A stretch of DNA of 64,000 nucleotides from Duganella sp. CF458 (GTDB lineage: Bacteria > Pseudomonadota > Gammaproteobacteria > Burkholderiales > Burkholderiaceae_D), in assembly GCF_900113115.1 (NCBI RefSeq), contig NZ_FOOF01000005.1:186001-250000 (forward strand), given 5' to 3'. Positions 6,857 through 14,568 of the stretch are shown piece after piece. Below the pieces are notes generated by a model. That model was not told the DNA's origin. It did no database searches and saw only the letters and a list, made by a program, of their open reading frames with translations. Every line of letters begins with the position of its first letter. Within the stretch, counting starts at the first letter, position 1. The translations under genes were made by a program, and so were the position numbers.

Positions 6857-9756
6857 GGCGGCAGGTAGCGTTCCAAAGTCTGCATCATCTCGTCGATATC
6901 GAGCGGCTTGGGGATGAAGTCGTCCATCCCGGCTGCCAGGCAATCGGCACGCTCGGACTCCATCACGCCGGCGGTCATCGCGATGATCGGCAGTGTCAGG
7001 CCCAATTCCCGTCGGATGACGCGGGTCGCCGTATAGCCATCCATGACCGGCATCTGCACGTCCATCAGGACCAGGCGGTAGGCATCGGGCGCGCCGCGCA
7101 AGATGCGCACGGCTTCTTCGCCGTTGTTGGCAACCTCGATGGTTGCGCCGGCACGTTCCAGGATGCCGACGGCAACCAGCTGGTTCATGGCATTGTCTTC
7201 CACCAGCAGCAAGCGGCCGCTGAGGCGCGGAGCCGGCGGCGCGTCGGCGTGCACCTCAAGAATGTCGGCCCTGTCCAGCACTTCATGCACCGTATCGAAC
7301 AGCGTGGAAGCGGTGATCGGCTTGGTGACCAGCCCTTTGCGGTCGGCGTCTTCTTCCAGCATCTTGCTGCGTTCATAAGCGCTGACCATGAGTATCACGG
7401 GGGCCGTCGCCTGTTCCGCGTGGCGCAGCGAATCGATATAGCGCCGGTCCTCGTCGGGCATGCTCCAGTCGGCGAGTATCACGTCATAAGGCAGGGCGCG
7501 CTGGCCGGCCAGGGCCAGCATCTTTTCCGCTTCGACTGCGGAGGAAGCCACATCGACGCTCCAGCCCCAGGCTTGCAACGTCTTGGACAGGTAGACGCGG
7601 CTGGTGAAATGGTCGTCGACCACCAGCACGCGTAACGGCCGCGAGCCGGCACCGGTTGGCGCTTGCTGCTGTAGCTCCGGCACGGTACCGAACGGCAGGG
7701 TGACGGTAAACGTGCTGCCTTCACCGGGACTGCTGTCGAGCGCGATGCTGCCGCCTTGCAGTTCGACCAGGCGCTGGCAAATCACCAGGCCAAGCCCGGT
7801 GCCGCCGTACTTGCGGGTGACCGATTCGTCGGCCTGGACAAAGGGCGCGAACAGATTGACCTTCTGTTCCAGCGAAATGCCGATGCCGGTATCGCGCACG
7901 ATGAAACGCATGACGCTGAGCTCTTCGGTGCACTCCGCGCATTCGACCTTGAGGCTGACTTCACCGCGTGCCGTGAACTTGATGGCGTTGCTGGTGAGGT
8001 TGACCAGTATCTGCTGCAGGCGCAGCGGGTCGCCGACCAGCATGCGCGGAACGTCCGGCTCCACGCCGATGGCCAGTTCCAGTTCTTTCTCGCCCGCGTT
8101 CACGCTCATGATGGTCGACACGGAGTGCAATACCGAATCGAGCTCGAAGCGGGTGGCGTTGAGCTGTATCTTGCCCGCTTCGATCTTGGAGAAATCGAGG
8201 ATGTCGTTCAACAATGCCAGCAGCGATTGTCCCGAGGTGCGCAGCATGGTCAGGTAGCGCCGCTGTTCCAGCGACAGCGGGGTGGTGGTCATCAGGTGCG
8301 CCATGCCCAGCACGGCGTTCATCGGCGTGCGCAGTTCGTGGCTCATATTGGCCAGGAACGAGCTCTTTGCCGCGTTGGCCGCCTGTGCTTCCTTGACGGC
8401 CTCGCGCAAGGCAGCCTGCGACTTTTTCAACTCGGTCACATCGCGCAGTACGCCGACAAAGCGGTACTGGCCTTCGTCGATGATGGCGCTGATGGTCAAT
8501 TCGACGGTGAACTCGCTGCCATCCTTGCGCAGGGCCGGCAGTTCGACCGCTCCCTTGCCGATCACGTGCGGCGCCCCGCCGGAGAGGAAGCGCTGCATGC
8601 CATGCTGGTGCGCAGAACGCATGGACTCCGGCATCAGCATCTCGATGCCGGCTCCGATGACCTCTTCCGCCGAATAGCCGAAAATCTGGCTGGCCGCGCG
8701 GTTGAAGGTCTCGACCTGGCCTTTTTCGTTGATGGTGACGATGCCCTCGCCAACGCTGTCGACCACGGTGCTGACGCGCAGGTTGGCATCCTCGAGCTGG
8801 TCGGTGCGCTCGTGGATCAGGCCTTCCAGCTGGCGGATTTTGCCGCTGATGAACCATGCCAGGCCGAAGCCCGCCAGCAGCAATGCCAGCACGATCCAGG
8901 TAAGCCAGGTGACCGATGCCAGCAGTTCCTGCAGGATGGTCGCGCGCGGCACGCCAACGGCAACCGCCCAACCGCTGCGGCTGGAGCGGGTGAAAACCGT
9001 ATAGACGGGAATGCCTTCCAGTGTGGTGGATTCGAACACGTCTTCATCCACTTCAGCCAAGCGTTTCACCAGGCTTGCAGAACCGGGCTTTCCGACAAAA
9101 CGCTCCGATTCATGGGTGCGGGCGATGATTGTGCCATTGCGGTCGAAGATGGCGATCACGCGGTCCTTGGGCAAGGTCCCGGAGGCGAGCACGCGGCCGA
9201 GATGGGCCGGCTGGTAGCCGACCGATAGGCAGTAGACGACCTGGCCGCCCCGTATGACGGGCACGTGCACCGCGACCAGCGGCCTGCCGGTGACACCGCC
9301 GATGAACACGTCGGACACCACCACCTGTCCCGTTTCGAACACGCGCTGGATGCGCTCGCGGCTGCCGGGATCGGCAATCGGTGCGCCGAACGGGCGCAGG
9401 GTATTCAGCAGCTGGACCGAGTCGCGTGTGCTGAGGACGATATTCGAGCCCGGAAAACCGGCATTGACAATGCCAACCGCCTTGCGATGGAAGCCTGCCA
9501 GGTCGCCGTGGTCAAGCTCCGCCGACATGGCCAGTGCCCGCGCCGCGACGACGCCGAGATCAAGGTCGCGGTCGACCGCCTGCATCATGGAACGGACCAC
9601 GAACAGGGAGTCTCGCTCAACCTGGGCGCGTTCGCGGGTATAGAAGTGCTGGATCAGCAGGCCGAAGCCGACAGTCGCTGGCAAAGTGCATGCCAGCACG
9701 AGTGCGAACAGCATGCGGCGCAGGGTAGGCCGCCTTGGTTGCCTGGGTCGAGCCAA
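6853..9756 (-). CDS. hybrid sensor histidine kinase with two receiver domains
   Basis: A 967-residue membrane sensor kinase of the phosphorelay type. Membrane segments near residues 15-36 and 280-303 bracket a periplasmic sensor region of double-Cache character. A PAS domain (about 325-445) precedes HisKA with phospho-acceptor His473 in NMSHELRTPMN and a full HATPase domain (DTGIGI, GGTGLGLVICQRLV). Two receiver domains follow: the first with LVVDD and Asp763 in ILADWSMPDE, the second with LLVEDN and Asp899 in VLMDVQMPVMDGY. No Hpt domain is present, so output must go to a separate Hpt protein or regulator. No partner gene lies nearby and the signal is unknown. Confidence 0.95.
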   Translation of the reverse strand: MARPRQPRRPTLRRMLFALVLACTLPATVGFGLLIQHFYTRERAQVERDSLFVVRSMMQAVDRDLDLGVVAARALAMSAELDHGDLAGFHRKAVGIVNAGFPGSNIVLSTRDSVQLLNTLRPFGAPIADPGSRERIQRVFETGQVVVSDVFIGGVTGRPLVAVHVPVIRGGQVVYCLSVGYQPAHLGRVLASGTLPKDRVIAIFDRNGTIIARTHESERFVGKPGSASLVKRLAEVDEDVFESTTLEGIPVYTVFTRSSRSGWAVAVGVPRATILQELLASVTWLTWIVLALLLAGFGLAWFISGKIRQLEGLIHERTDQLEDANLRVSTVVDSVGEGIVTINEKGQVETFNRAASQIFGYSAEEVIGAGIEMLMPESMRSAHQHGMQRFLSGGAPHVIGKGAVELPALRKDGSEFTVELTISAIIDEGQYRFVGVLRDVTELKKSQAALREAVKEAQAANAAKSSFLANMSHELRTPMNAVLGMAHLMTTTPLSLEQRRYLTMLRTSGQSLLALLNDILDFSKIEAGKIQLNATRFELDSVLHSVSTIMSVNAGEKELELAIGVEPDVPRMLVGDPLRLQQILVNLTSNAIKFTARGEVSLKVECAECTEELSVMRFIVRDTGIGISLEQKVNLFAPFVQADESVTRKYGGTGLGLVICQRLVELQGGSIALDSSPGEGSTFTVTLPFGTVPELQQQAPTGAGSRPLRVLVVDDHFTSRVYLSKTLQAWGWSVDVASSAVEAEKMLALAGQRALPYDVILADWSMPDEDRRYIDSLRHAEQATAPVILMVSAYERSKMLEEDADRKGLVTKPITASTLFDTVHEVLDRADILEVHADAPPAPRLSGRLLLVEDNAMNQLVAVGILERAGATIEVANNGEEAVRILRGAPDAYRLVLMDVQMPVMDGYTATRVIRRELGLTLPIIAMTAGVMESERADCLAAGMDDFIPKPLDIDEMMQTLERYLPP

Positions 9757-9852
9757 GTCGCATCTTCCTTCAGATGGGCGAGTGGTAAGTCGGTCATGGC
9801 ATTGTACAGTTGTCAGGAAAGTCTGTGCGCCCGTACGCGCATCGCCTGGGGC

Positions 9853-11841
9853 TCAACCGGGCTCCACCTCGCGCGGCGGAAGGAAGAAGCTGCGCGGCGA
9901 CAGGCGGAAACGCTGCCATACCAAGCCAGCCAAGGCGCGGCCGCGAACGAAGCTGACGCGGCGCGAGCGCAGCGCGACCATGAGGGCCAATGTGAAGCTT
10001 ACCGCCAGGTTGGTCAGCGCGATCAGCACGATACCCGCCAGCGACAGCAGCCATTGCTCCGTGGTGAGCTGGTAGTCCAGCCCGACCAGCGCGAAGGCGA
10101 AGTTGGCGCTGGAGAAGGTGACATGGCGGATATCGATCGGCAAGCCCAGGACGAAACCAAGGGTGCCGATGGTGCCCAGCATGATGCCGAAGAAGAAATT
10201 GCCTGCCAGCGCGCCAAGATTGCGGCCGATGTAGTCGGTGACGCGTGCCAGCCGCTGTTCGCCCAGCAGCCGGCGCAGCCAGCGTAGTTGCCGCAAGCGC
10301 GGGGCTATATCGTTATAGGCCGCCTTGTTGTCGTAATAGCCCGAAATCAGGCCGGAGAGGAACAGGCATACGCCGGCAATGGCGGCATGCGGCAATGCCA
10401 GGCTATGGAGCGGATCGATATCGTGCAGCAGGTGTTGCGCCTTTTCCGCGCCGGTAAGATGCTGGCCGAAAGCGGCCTGCCAGGCCAGCGCGATGACGAA
10501 GGCGGTCGGCATCGCCAGCGCCACGTTGCCGACGATGGCCACGAATTGCGAGCGCAACACCTTGACGACCAGCTCCGCCAGTTCGTCCAGCTTCTTCTGG
10601 CCTTCGTCGATGGCGGCGGCAATGCGCGCCGCCGTCATCGCCGGCTGCTTGGTGGCCACGGTGAAGTGCAGCACGTGGATCAGCATGAAGCCGAGCGAGT
10701 AGTTCAGGCTATACAGCGCCGCATAGCCGACCGGGGCAAGCAGCAGGCGGGCCATCAGTATTTTGAGCGTTGCCATGAAGCCGACGATGAACCCGGCGCC
10801 GGCGGCGGAACGCATCATCGACAGCCATTCGGCGCGCGAGCTTGCCACGTAGTGCTCGCCCGAGCGGCCGGCGTGTTCGGTTACCTGCAATGCCAGCAAT
10901 TCGGTATTGGTCTGGAACAGGTCGACCAGGCTCAGTTTGCGGTTGTCCGCTTCCACCAGTTGCCGGAACAGGCCGAGCGCGGTAGGCAGGGCTTCCTGCA
11001 GCGAAGGCGCTTCCAGCAGGTCCAGCAGGATGCGCAGGCGGTCGATGCCTTGCGTCAAGCGCAACAGCAGGCGGGTCAAGCTGACCGACACCCCTTGCAC
11101 GGATGCCGTCTTGCGCACGCGGCCGATGATTTCCTCGCACTGGCTGAGGAGCACGTCGAGGTGGCGGGCGTCCGGCACTTCGGCTTGCGCGTCGACCAGG
11201 CGGCTGCGCCAGGCTTCGGTCAGCTGCACCACTTCGGCGTTCTGCCGCAGGAAGGGCGACTCGAAGCGTTCGATGTCCGGATGGATGCGCACCAATTCAG
11301 GCTCCAGGCCAATGGCGCTGATGCGGTAGGAGAGCACCTGTACGGCTTCCAGCAGCTCACCCAGCACCTGGCCTTGCAACCATCCATGCGGAGGCAGTTG
11401 GAGGGCATTGAGCAAGTCCAGCCAGACCGCGGGTTCGATGCCGTTGACCCACTCGTGATCGTCCTGGTGATTGAAGACCTGGCCGAAGACGTCTTTCAGG
11501 TAGGCGTCGTTGACGGTCGGCGGCAGCCACTTGTGATTCAGGCGGCGCCATAACTCGCCGAAGAAGCCTTGGTTCTGCAGGACGCCCGTATCGGTAAGCA
11601 GGTGCACCAGCTTGCGCTGTCCGATCACTTCGGCAAGATAGTCGCGCAGGGCTTGGGCCCAATCGGGCCGCGTTGCAAGCAGGTGCGCGAGGGCGCGCAG
11701 GCGGTTGGTAGCCTGTTGCAGGTCGTTGGCATGCTGGGGACGTACCGCGCCAATCAGTTCCTGCAGCAGGGACGTATCGCGCGAGGGGGCCGTAGCCTGG
11801 ATGCGCGCCAGTATGCTGTCCATCATCATTCGCGAAAGCAT
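9853..11841 (-). CDS. Gcr-type 'SpecificRecomb' family membrane protein
   Basis: A 662-residue protein of the family annotated as site-specific recombinase (Gcr-like, SpecificRecomb), common in betaproteobacteria. The N-terminal half is helical and soluble-looking. The C-terminal half has at least six long hydrophobic segments, for example GAGFIVGFMATLKILMARLL, FVAIVGNVALAMPTAFVIAL, AIAGVCLFLSGLISGYYD and FFFGIMLGTIGTLGFVLGLP. I see no tyrosine or serine recombinase active-site signature, so the name is probably historical and the protein is better called a conserved polytopic membrane protein. The start is uncertain: ATGs at 11841, 11829, 11826 and 11823 all lack a strong ribosome site. It lies 25 bases after the GH28 gene on the same strand. 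Confidence 0.82.
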   Translation of the reverse strand: MLSRMMMDSILARIQATAPSRDTSLLQELIGAVRPQHANDLQQATNRLRALAHLLATRPDWAQALRDYLAEVIGQRKLVHLLTDTGVLQNQGFFGELWRRLNHKWLPPTVNDAYLKDVFGQVFNHQDDHEWVNGIEPAVWLDLLNALQLPPHGWLQGQVLGELLEAVQVLSYRISAIGLEPELVRIHPDIERFESPFLRQNAEVVQLTEAWRSRLVDAQAEVPDARHLDVLLSQCEEIIGRVRKTASVQGVSVSLTRLLLRLTQGIDRLRILLDLLEAPSLQEALPTALGLFRQLVEADNRKLSLVDLFQTNTELLALQVTEHAGRSGEHYVASSRAEWLSMMRSAAGAGFIVGFMATLKILMARLLLAPVGYAALYSLNYSLGFMLIHVLHFTVATKQPAMTAARIAAAIDEGQKKLDELAELVVKVLRSQFVAIVGNVALAMPTAFVIALAWQAAFGQHLTGAEKAQHLLHDIDPLHSLALPHAAIAGVCLFLSGLISGYYDNKAAYNDIAPRLRQLRWLRRLLGEQRLARVTDYIGRNLGALAGNFFFGIMLGTIGTLGFVLGLPIDIRHVTFSSANFAFALVGLDYQLTTEQWLLSLAGIVLIALTNLAVSFTLALMVALRSRRVSFVRGRALAGLVWQRFRLSPRSFFLPPREVEPG

Positions 11842-11866
11842 ACTGGCGTTCGCTACGATTGTCCAA

Positions 11867-13729
11867 TCAGGACCTTAGCGTAGCCTTAAGGACCTTGCCG
11901 CCGATGGTGACATTTTCCAGTGTGAGGTCGGACACGTTGTACAGCCAGATCGGCTGGGCGGCGTTGACGGGGTTGCCGAAGTCGCAGTTGCTGATGGTGA
12001 CGCGGCGTACCGGCAGCACAGGCGGCGCGGGCTGCGGCCCGTTGTAGTCGCTGGCCACCGGGCCGAGGATGGCGACGGCCTGGTAGCAGGAGCCGGTGGT
12101 GCCGCCTTTGCTGACGTTGCCGACGGTGACGTTCTCGATGTGGACGTCGGACACCTCCGGCGGCCGTATGCGCACGCTGTCGGCCGATGGCTGGTAGTCG
12201 CAGTCGAAAGAGACCACGGTGCCCGCGGCCGTGGCCAGGCCCTTGGTGTCGATCGGGGAGCCGGGCAGCAAGGCGTAATGCGAGGCGCTAAGCTGCACGC
12301 CGTTCGGGATCCTGATGTTCTTGACGTAGAATTGGCGCAGGTAGCCGCCGCGGTTCATATTGGTCTTGAGGCGGATCGCGATATTCAGCGGGTCGGTTTC
12401 CCAGTGCACGTTCTCGAACACCAGGTCGCGGGCGTAGACATGTTCGATGCCGCCGGCCATTTCGGAGCCGAGCGTGACGGCGCCATGGCCGCTGTGCATG
12501 GTGCAGCCCTGGATCACGATATTGCGCGTCGGGCCGTACTGGATGTCGCGGTTCTTGCCCGCCTTGATGGCGATGCAGTCGTCGCCGGAATCGAAGACGC
12601 AATCCTCCACCAGTACGTGGTCGCAGGCTTCAGGGTCGAAGCCGTCGCTGTTCGGGCCACGGCTTTCGGCATGGACTCTGCGGATCACAAGGTTGCGGCA
12701 GTTGACCGGGTGGTGCTGCCAGAACGGGGTGTTCTGCACATGGTAGCCCTGAAGCAGCACGTTGGTGCAGTTGATGAAGTGGATCATCGGCGGGCGCAGG
12801 TAGTGGCCTTTGCCGAACACGCGCTGTTCGACCGGTACGCCGGCTTCGGACAGGGCCGGCAGGTAGCGCTCGTCGCTGCGCCATTTGTCGCCGTCGCCCT
12901 CGATCAGCATGCGCTGCGCGGGGTTCAGGCCCGGGGCGATTTCCGACAGCGGCTTGTTGAGCGGATTGGGCACCACTTGCGTCGGCTGGCCTTCCTTGTA
13001 GCCGGGCGCGGTGGTCTGCGAAACGGCGTTCATGGTGCGGTTGCGGCCTTTCCAGGACCACCAGCAGTCGCCGGCTTCCTTGAAGGCGACGCCGCCCTGG
13101 CCGTCCAGTTTCGAGGTCCAGTCTTCGCCGGTCAGCGCGATATTCCTGGCGTTGAGCGCGTAGACCATTGGCGAGTAGTTCAGGCAGTCGTTGCTTTGCC
13201 AGCGCGAGAGCGTGAGCATGCCGTTGGCGCCGCAATCGAATTCGCCATAGCGGGCGTAGTGCTCGGGGTTTTGCGAGAACAGGATGTGGGCGCCGGCTTG
13301 CAGGTGGACGTGGACGTTGGAGCGCAGCACCAGCGGGCCGGCGCAGTACCAATAGCCTTGTGGGATCACGACGCGGCCACCGCCTGCCGCAGCGCAGGCG
13401 TCGATGGCTGCCTTGAAGGCGGCGTAGCAGTCGTGGGCGTCGTCGGCCTGGCTCGGCACCAGTTGCTGGTCGTCGTGGGTGACCCAGGCCTTGACTTGCC
13501 TGGTGGCGCATGGCCGGGCGCCGAAGTTCGTGACCGGGAAGTCCTCCTTGCGGAAACTGACGGGCGCGCGCAGCGCGGCAACGATGGCGTCGGCGCGGCG
13601 CCAGGCTGCGGCACGCGCGGCAGCGCCGCCGGAACGCGCCGCGCCGAGCGCCGGCCATTGGGACGCGAGGAGGGCGGCGGCGCCGGCTTGCAGCAGGCTG
13701 CGGCGGCGCAGTTGTCGGGATGCGGTCAA
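11867..13729 (-). CDS. GH28 polygalacturonase-like enzyme, probably Tat-exported
   Basis: A right-handed beta-helix glycoside hydrolase expected to cut galacturonan in pectin, 620 residues. The TTG at 13729 is chosen as start: a GGAG at 13737-13740 (overlapping the stop of the upstream regulator) lies 7 bases before it, and it yields the Tat-like signal LRRRSLLQAGAAALLASQW. The frame continues upstream into the regulator gene. The GH28 catalytic sequences are all visible: GPNSDGFDPEAC, DSGDDCIAIKAGKN with the paired aspartates, SGHGAVTLGSE, and IRLKTN (family RIK). The N-terminal 100 residues look like a pectate-lyase-type beta-helix cap. It is the second gene of an operon with the FadR-type regulator. 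Confidence 0.93.
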   Translation of the reverse strand: MTASRQLRRRSLLQAGAAALLASQWPALGAARSGGAAARAAAWRRADAIVAALRAPVSFRKEDFPVTNFGARPCATRQVKAWVTHDDQQLVPSQADDAHDCYAAFKAAIDACAAAGGGRVVIPQGYWYCAGPLVLRSNVHVHLQAGAHILFSQNPEHYARYGEFDCGANGMLTLSRWQSNDCLNYSPMVYALNARNIALTGEDWTSKLDGQGGVAFKEAGDCWWSWKGRNRTMNAVSQTTAPGYKEGQPTQVVPNPLNKPLSEIAPGLNPAQRMLIEGDGDKWRSDERYLPALSEAGVPVEQRVFGKGHYLRPPMIHFINCTNVLLQGYHVQNTPFWQHHPVNCRNLVIRRVHAESRGPNSDGFDPEACDHVLVEDCVFDSGDDCIAIKAGKNRDIQYGPTRNIVIQGCTMHSGHGAVTLGSEMAGGIEHVYARDLVFENVHWETDPLNIAIRLKTNMNRGGYLRQFYVKNIRIPNGVQLSASHYALLPGSPIDTKGLATAAGTVVSFDCDYQPSADSVRIRPPEVSDVHIENVTVGNVSKGGTTGSCYQAVAILGPVASDYNGPQPAPPVLPVRRVTISNCDFGNPVNAAQPIWLYNVSDLTLENVTIGGKVLKATLRS

Positions 13730-13739
13730 GGTAAGTCTC

Positions 13740-14396
13740 CTAGGCAGAGAAGGTTCGGGTAACGCGGCCCAGATGCACGCGCATCGCCTTGCGCGCGGCG
13801 GCCGGGTCGTGGCTGGCAATGGCCTGCAGGATGGCGCGGTGGTCGCCCAGGGTTTCCTTGCGCAGCTCTTCGGTCTGGAAGTGTTCCTTGAGCTTATGCC
13901 AAAGATGGCCGCGCTGGTCCCACAGGTGGTTCATTACGCCCACCAGTGCGCTGTTGCCGGTGGCATTGGCGATCGCCATGTGGAAGTTGCGGTCCGCCTG
14001 TTCATTGGTGGCTACGTCGTCGTGGTCGCGCTCCATGGCCTCCACCGCGACGAGGATGGCGTCGATGGCGCGGTCGGTGGCCAACTGCGCTGCGATCGCC
14101 GCGATCTCGGACTCGATGACGCGCCGTGCGGACAGTACCTCGAATGGCCCGGGTCCGACTTCCGGCAGGGGCGCGTGGCCGGGGCGGTCGCATATATAGA
14201 CGCCTGAATTGCTGCGTACCTCGACCACGCCGGTCAACTCCAGCGCAATCAGCCCCTCGCGCAGGGAAGCGCGGCTCACTTCCAGCTTGGCCGCCAGCTC
14301 GCGTTCCGACGGCAGGCGATCGCCGCAGGCAAATCCTTCGGTGGCGATCATCGCCTGGATCTTGTCCGCCACCTGTTTATATAGTCTGGTCTCCAT
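13740..14396 (-). CDS. FadR-subfamily GntR regulator of the pectin genes
   Basis: A 218-residue GntR-family regulator. The winged helix (about residues 5-72) shows YKQVADKIQAMIATEGF, GDRLPSERELAAKLEVSRAS and LREGLIALELTGVVEVR. The all-helical FCD ligand domain follows, with the metal/ligand residues typical of the subfamily in NFHMAIANATGN and LGDHRAILQAI. The start METRLYKQ at 14396 is chosen because the longer frame would run through the operator region. Regulators of this type control hexuronate catabolism (for example UxuR/ExuR) and bind TTGGT-N-ACCAA palindromes. Several such palindromes lie between this gene and the divergent TonB receptor, so control of both operons by a uronate product is inferred. 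Confidence 0.92.
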   Translation of the reverse strand: METRLYKQVADKIQAMIATEGFACGDRLPSERELAAKLEVSRASLREGLIALELTGVVEVRSNSGVYICDRPGHAPLPEVGPGPFEVLSARRVIESEIAAIAAQLATDRAIDAILVAVEAMERDHDDVATNEQADRNFHMAIANATGNSALVGVMNHLWDQRGHLWHKLKEHFQTEELRKETLGDHRAILQAIASHDPAAARKAMRVHLGRVTRTFSA

Positions 14397-14411
14397 CTGG
14401 TCAATTCTAAT

Positions 14412-14446
14412 TTGGTCAGGCCAAAACAACAATGTGGACTGGCCAA
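14412..14446. promoter_or_regulatory. GntR operator-like palindromes next to the regulator gene
   Basis: TTGGTCAGGCCAA (14412-14424) fits a TTGGT-N3-ACCAA palindrome with one mismatch in the right arm. A second, weaker site GTGGACTGGCCAA (14434-14446) keeps only the right arm fully. Both lie within 50 bases upstream of the regulator start, suited to autoregulation. Confidence 0.55.
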
Positions 14447-14488
14447 AAGTGGCTTTTTTGCACAAGGTTGGAATTTTTTCTTGTTAAA

Positions 14489-14552
14489 TTGGCCTAACCA
14501 CTTTAGTCTTTGGTTATACCAAAACTGAAGATCGATCAAACCAATTTGATCG
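14489..14552. promoter_or_regulatory. operator cluster upstream of the pectin TonB receptor
   Basis: TTGGCCTAACCAC (14489-14501) is a near-palindrome of the TTGGT-N3-ACCAA type. TTTGGTTATACCAAA (14509-14523) is a palindrome with perfect 6-base arms, a very good match to FadR-subfamily uronate regulator sites. A third dyad, CGATCAAA (14533-14540) with TTTGATCG (14545-14552), has 8-base perfect arms around CCAA. It ends 16 bases before the receptor start, just before the ribosome site GGAGGAG at 14558-14564. Binding here would block the receptor operon. Confidence 0.65.
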
Positions 14553-14568
14553 CACATGGAGGAGACTC

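Noticed and set aside
12140..13762. 540-codon plus-strand frame
   Set aside because: Antisense shadow of the GH28 gene, which has all catalytic motifs.
14397..14465. Longer start of the GntR regulator at 14465
   Set aside because: The added 23 residues would be encoded by the operator palindromes and do not resemble the family N-terminus.
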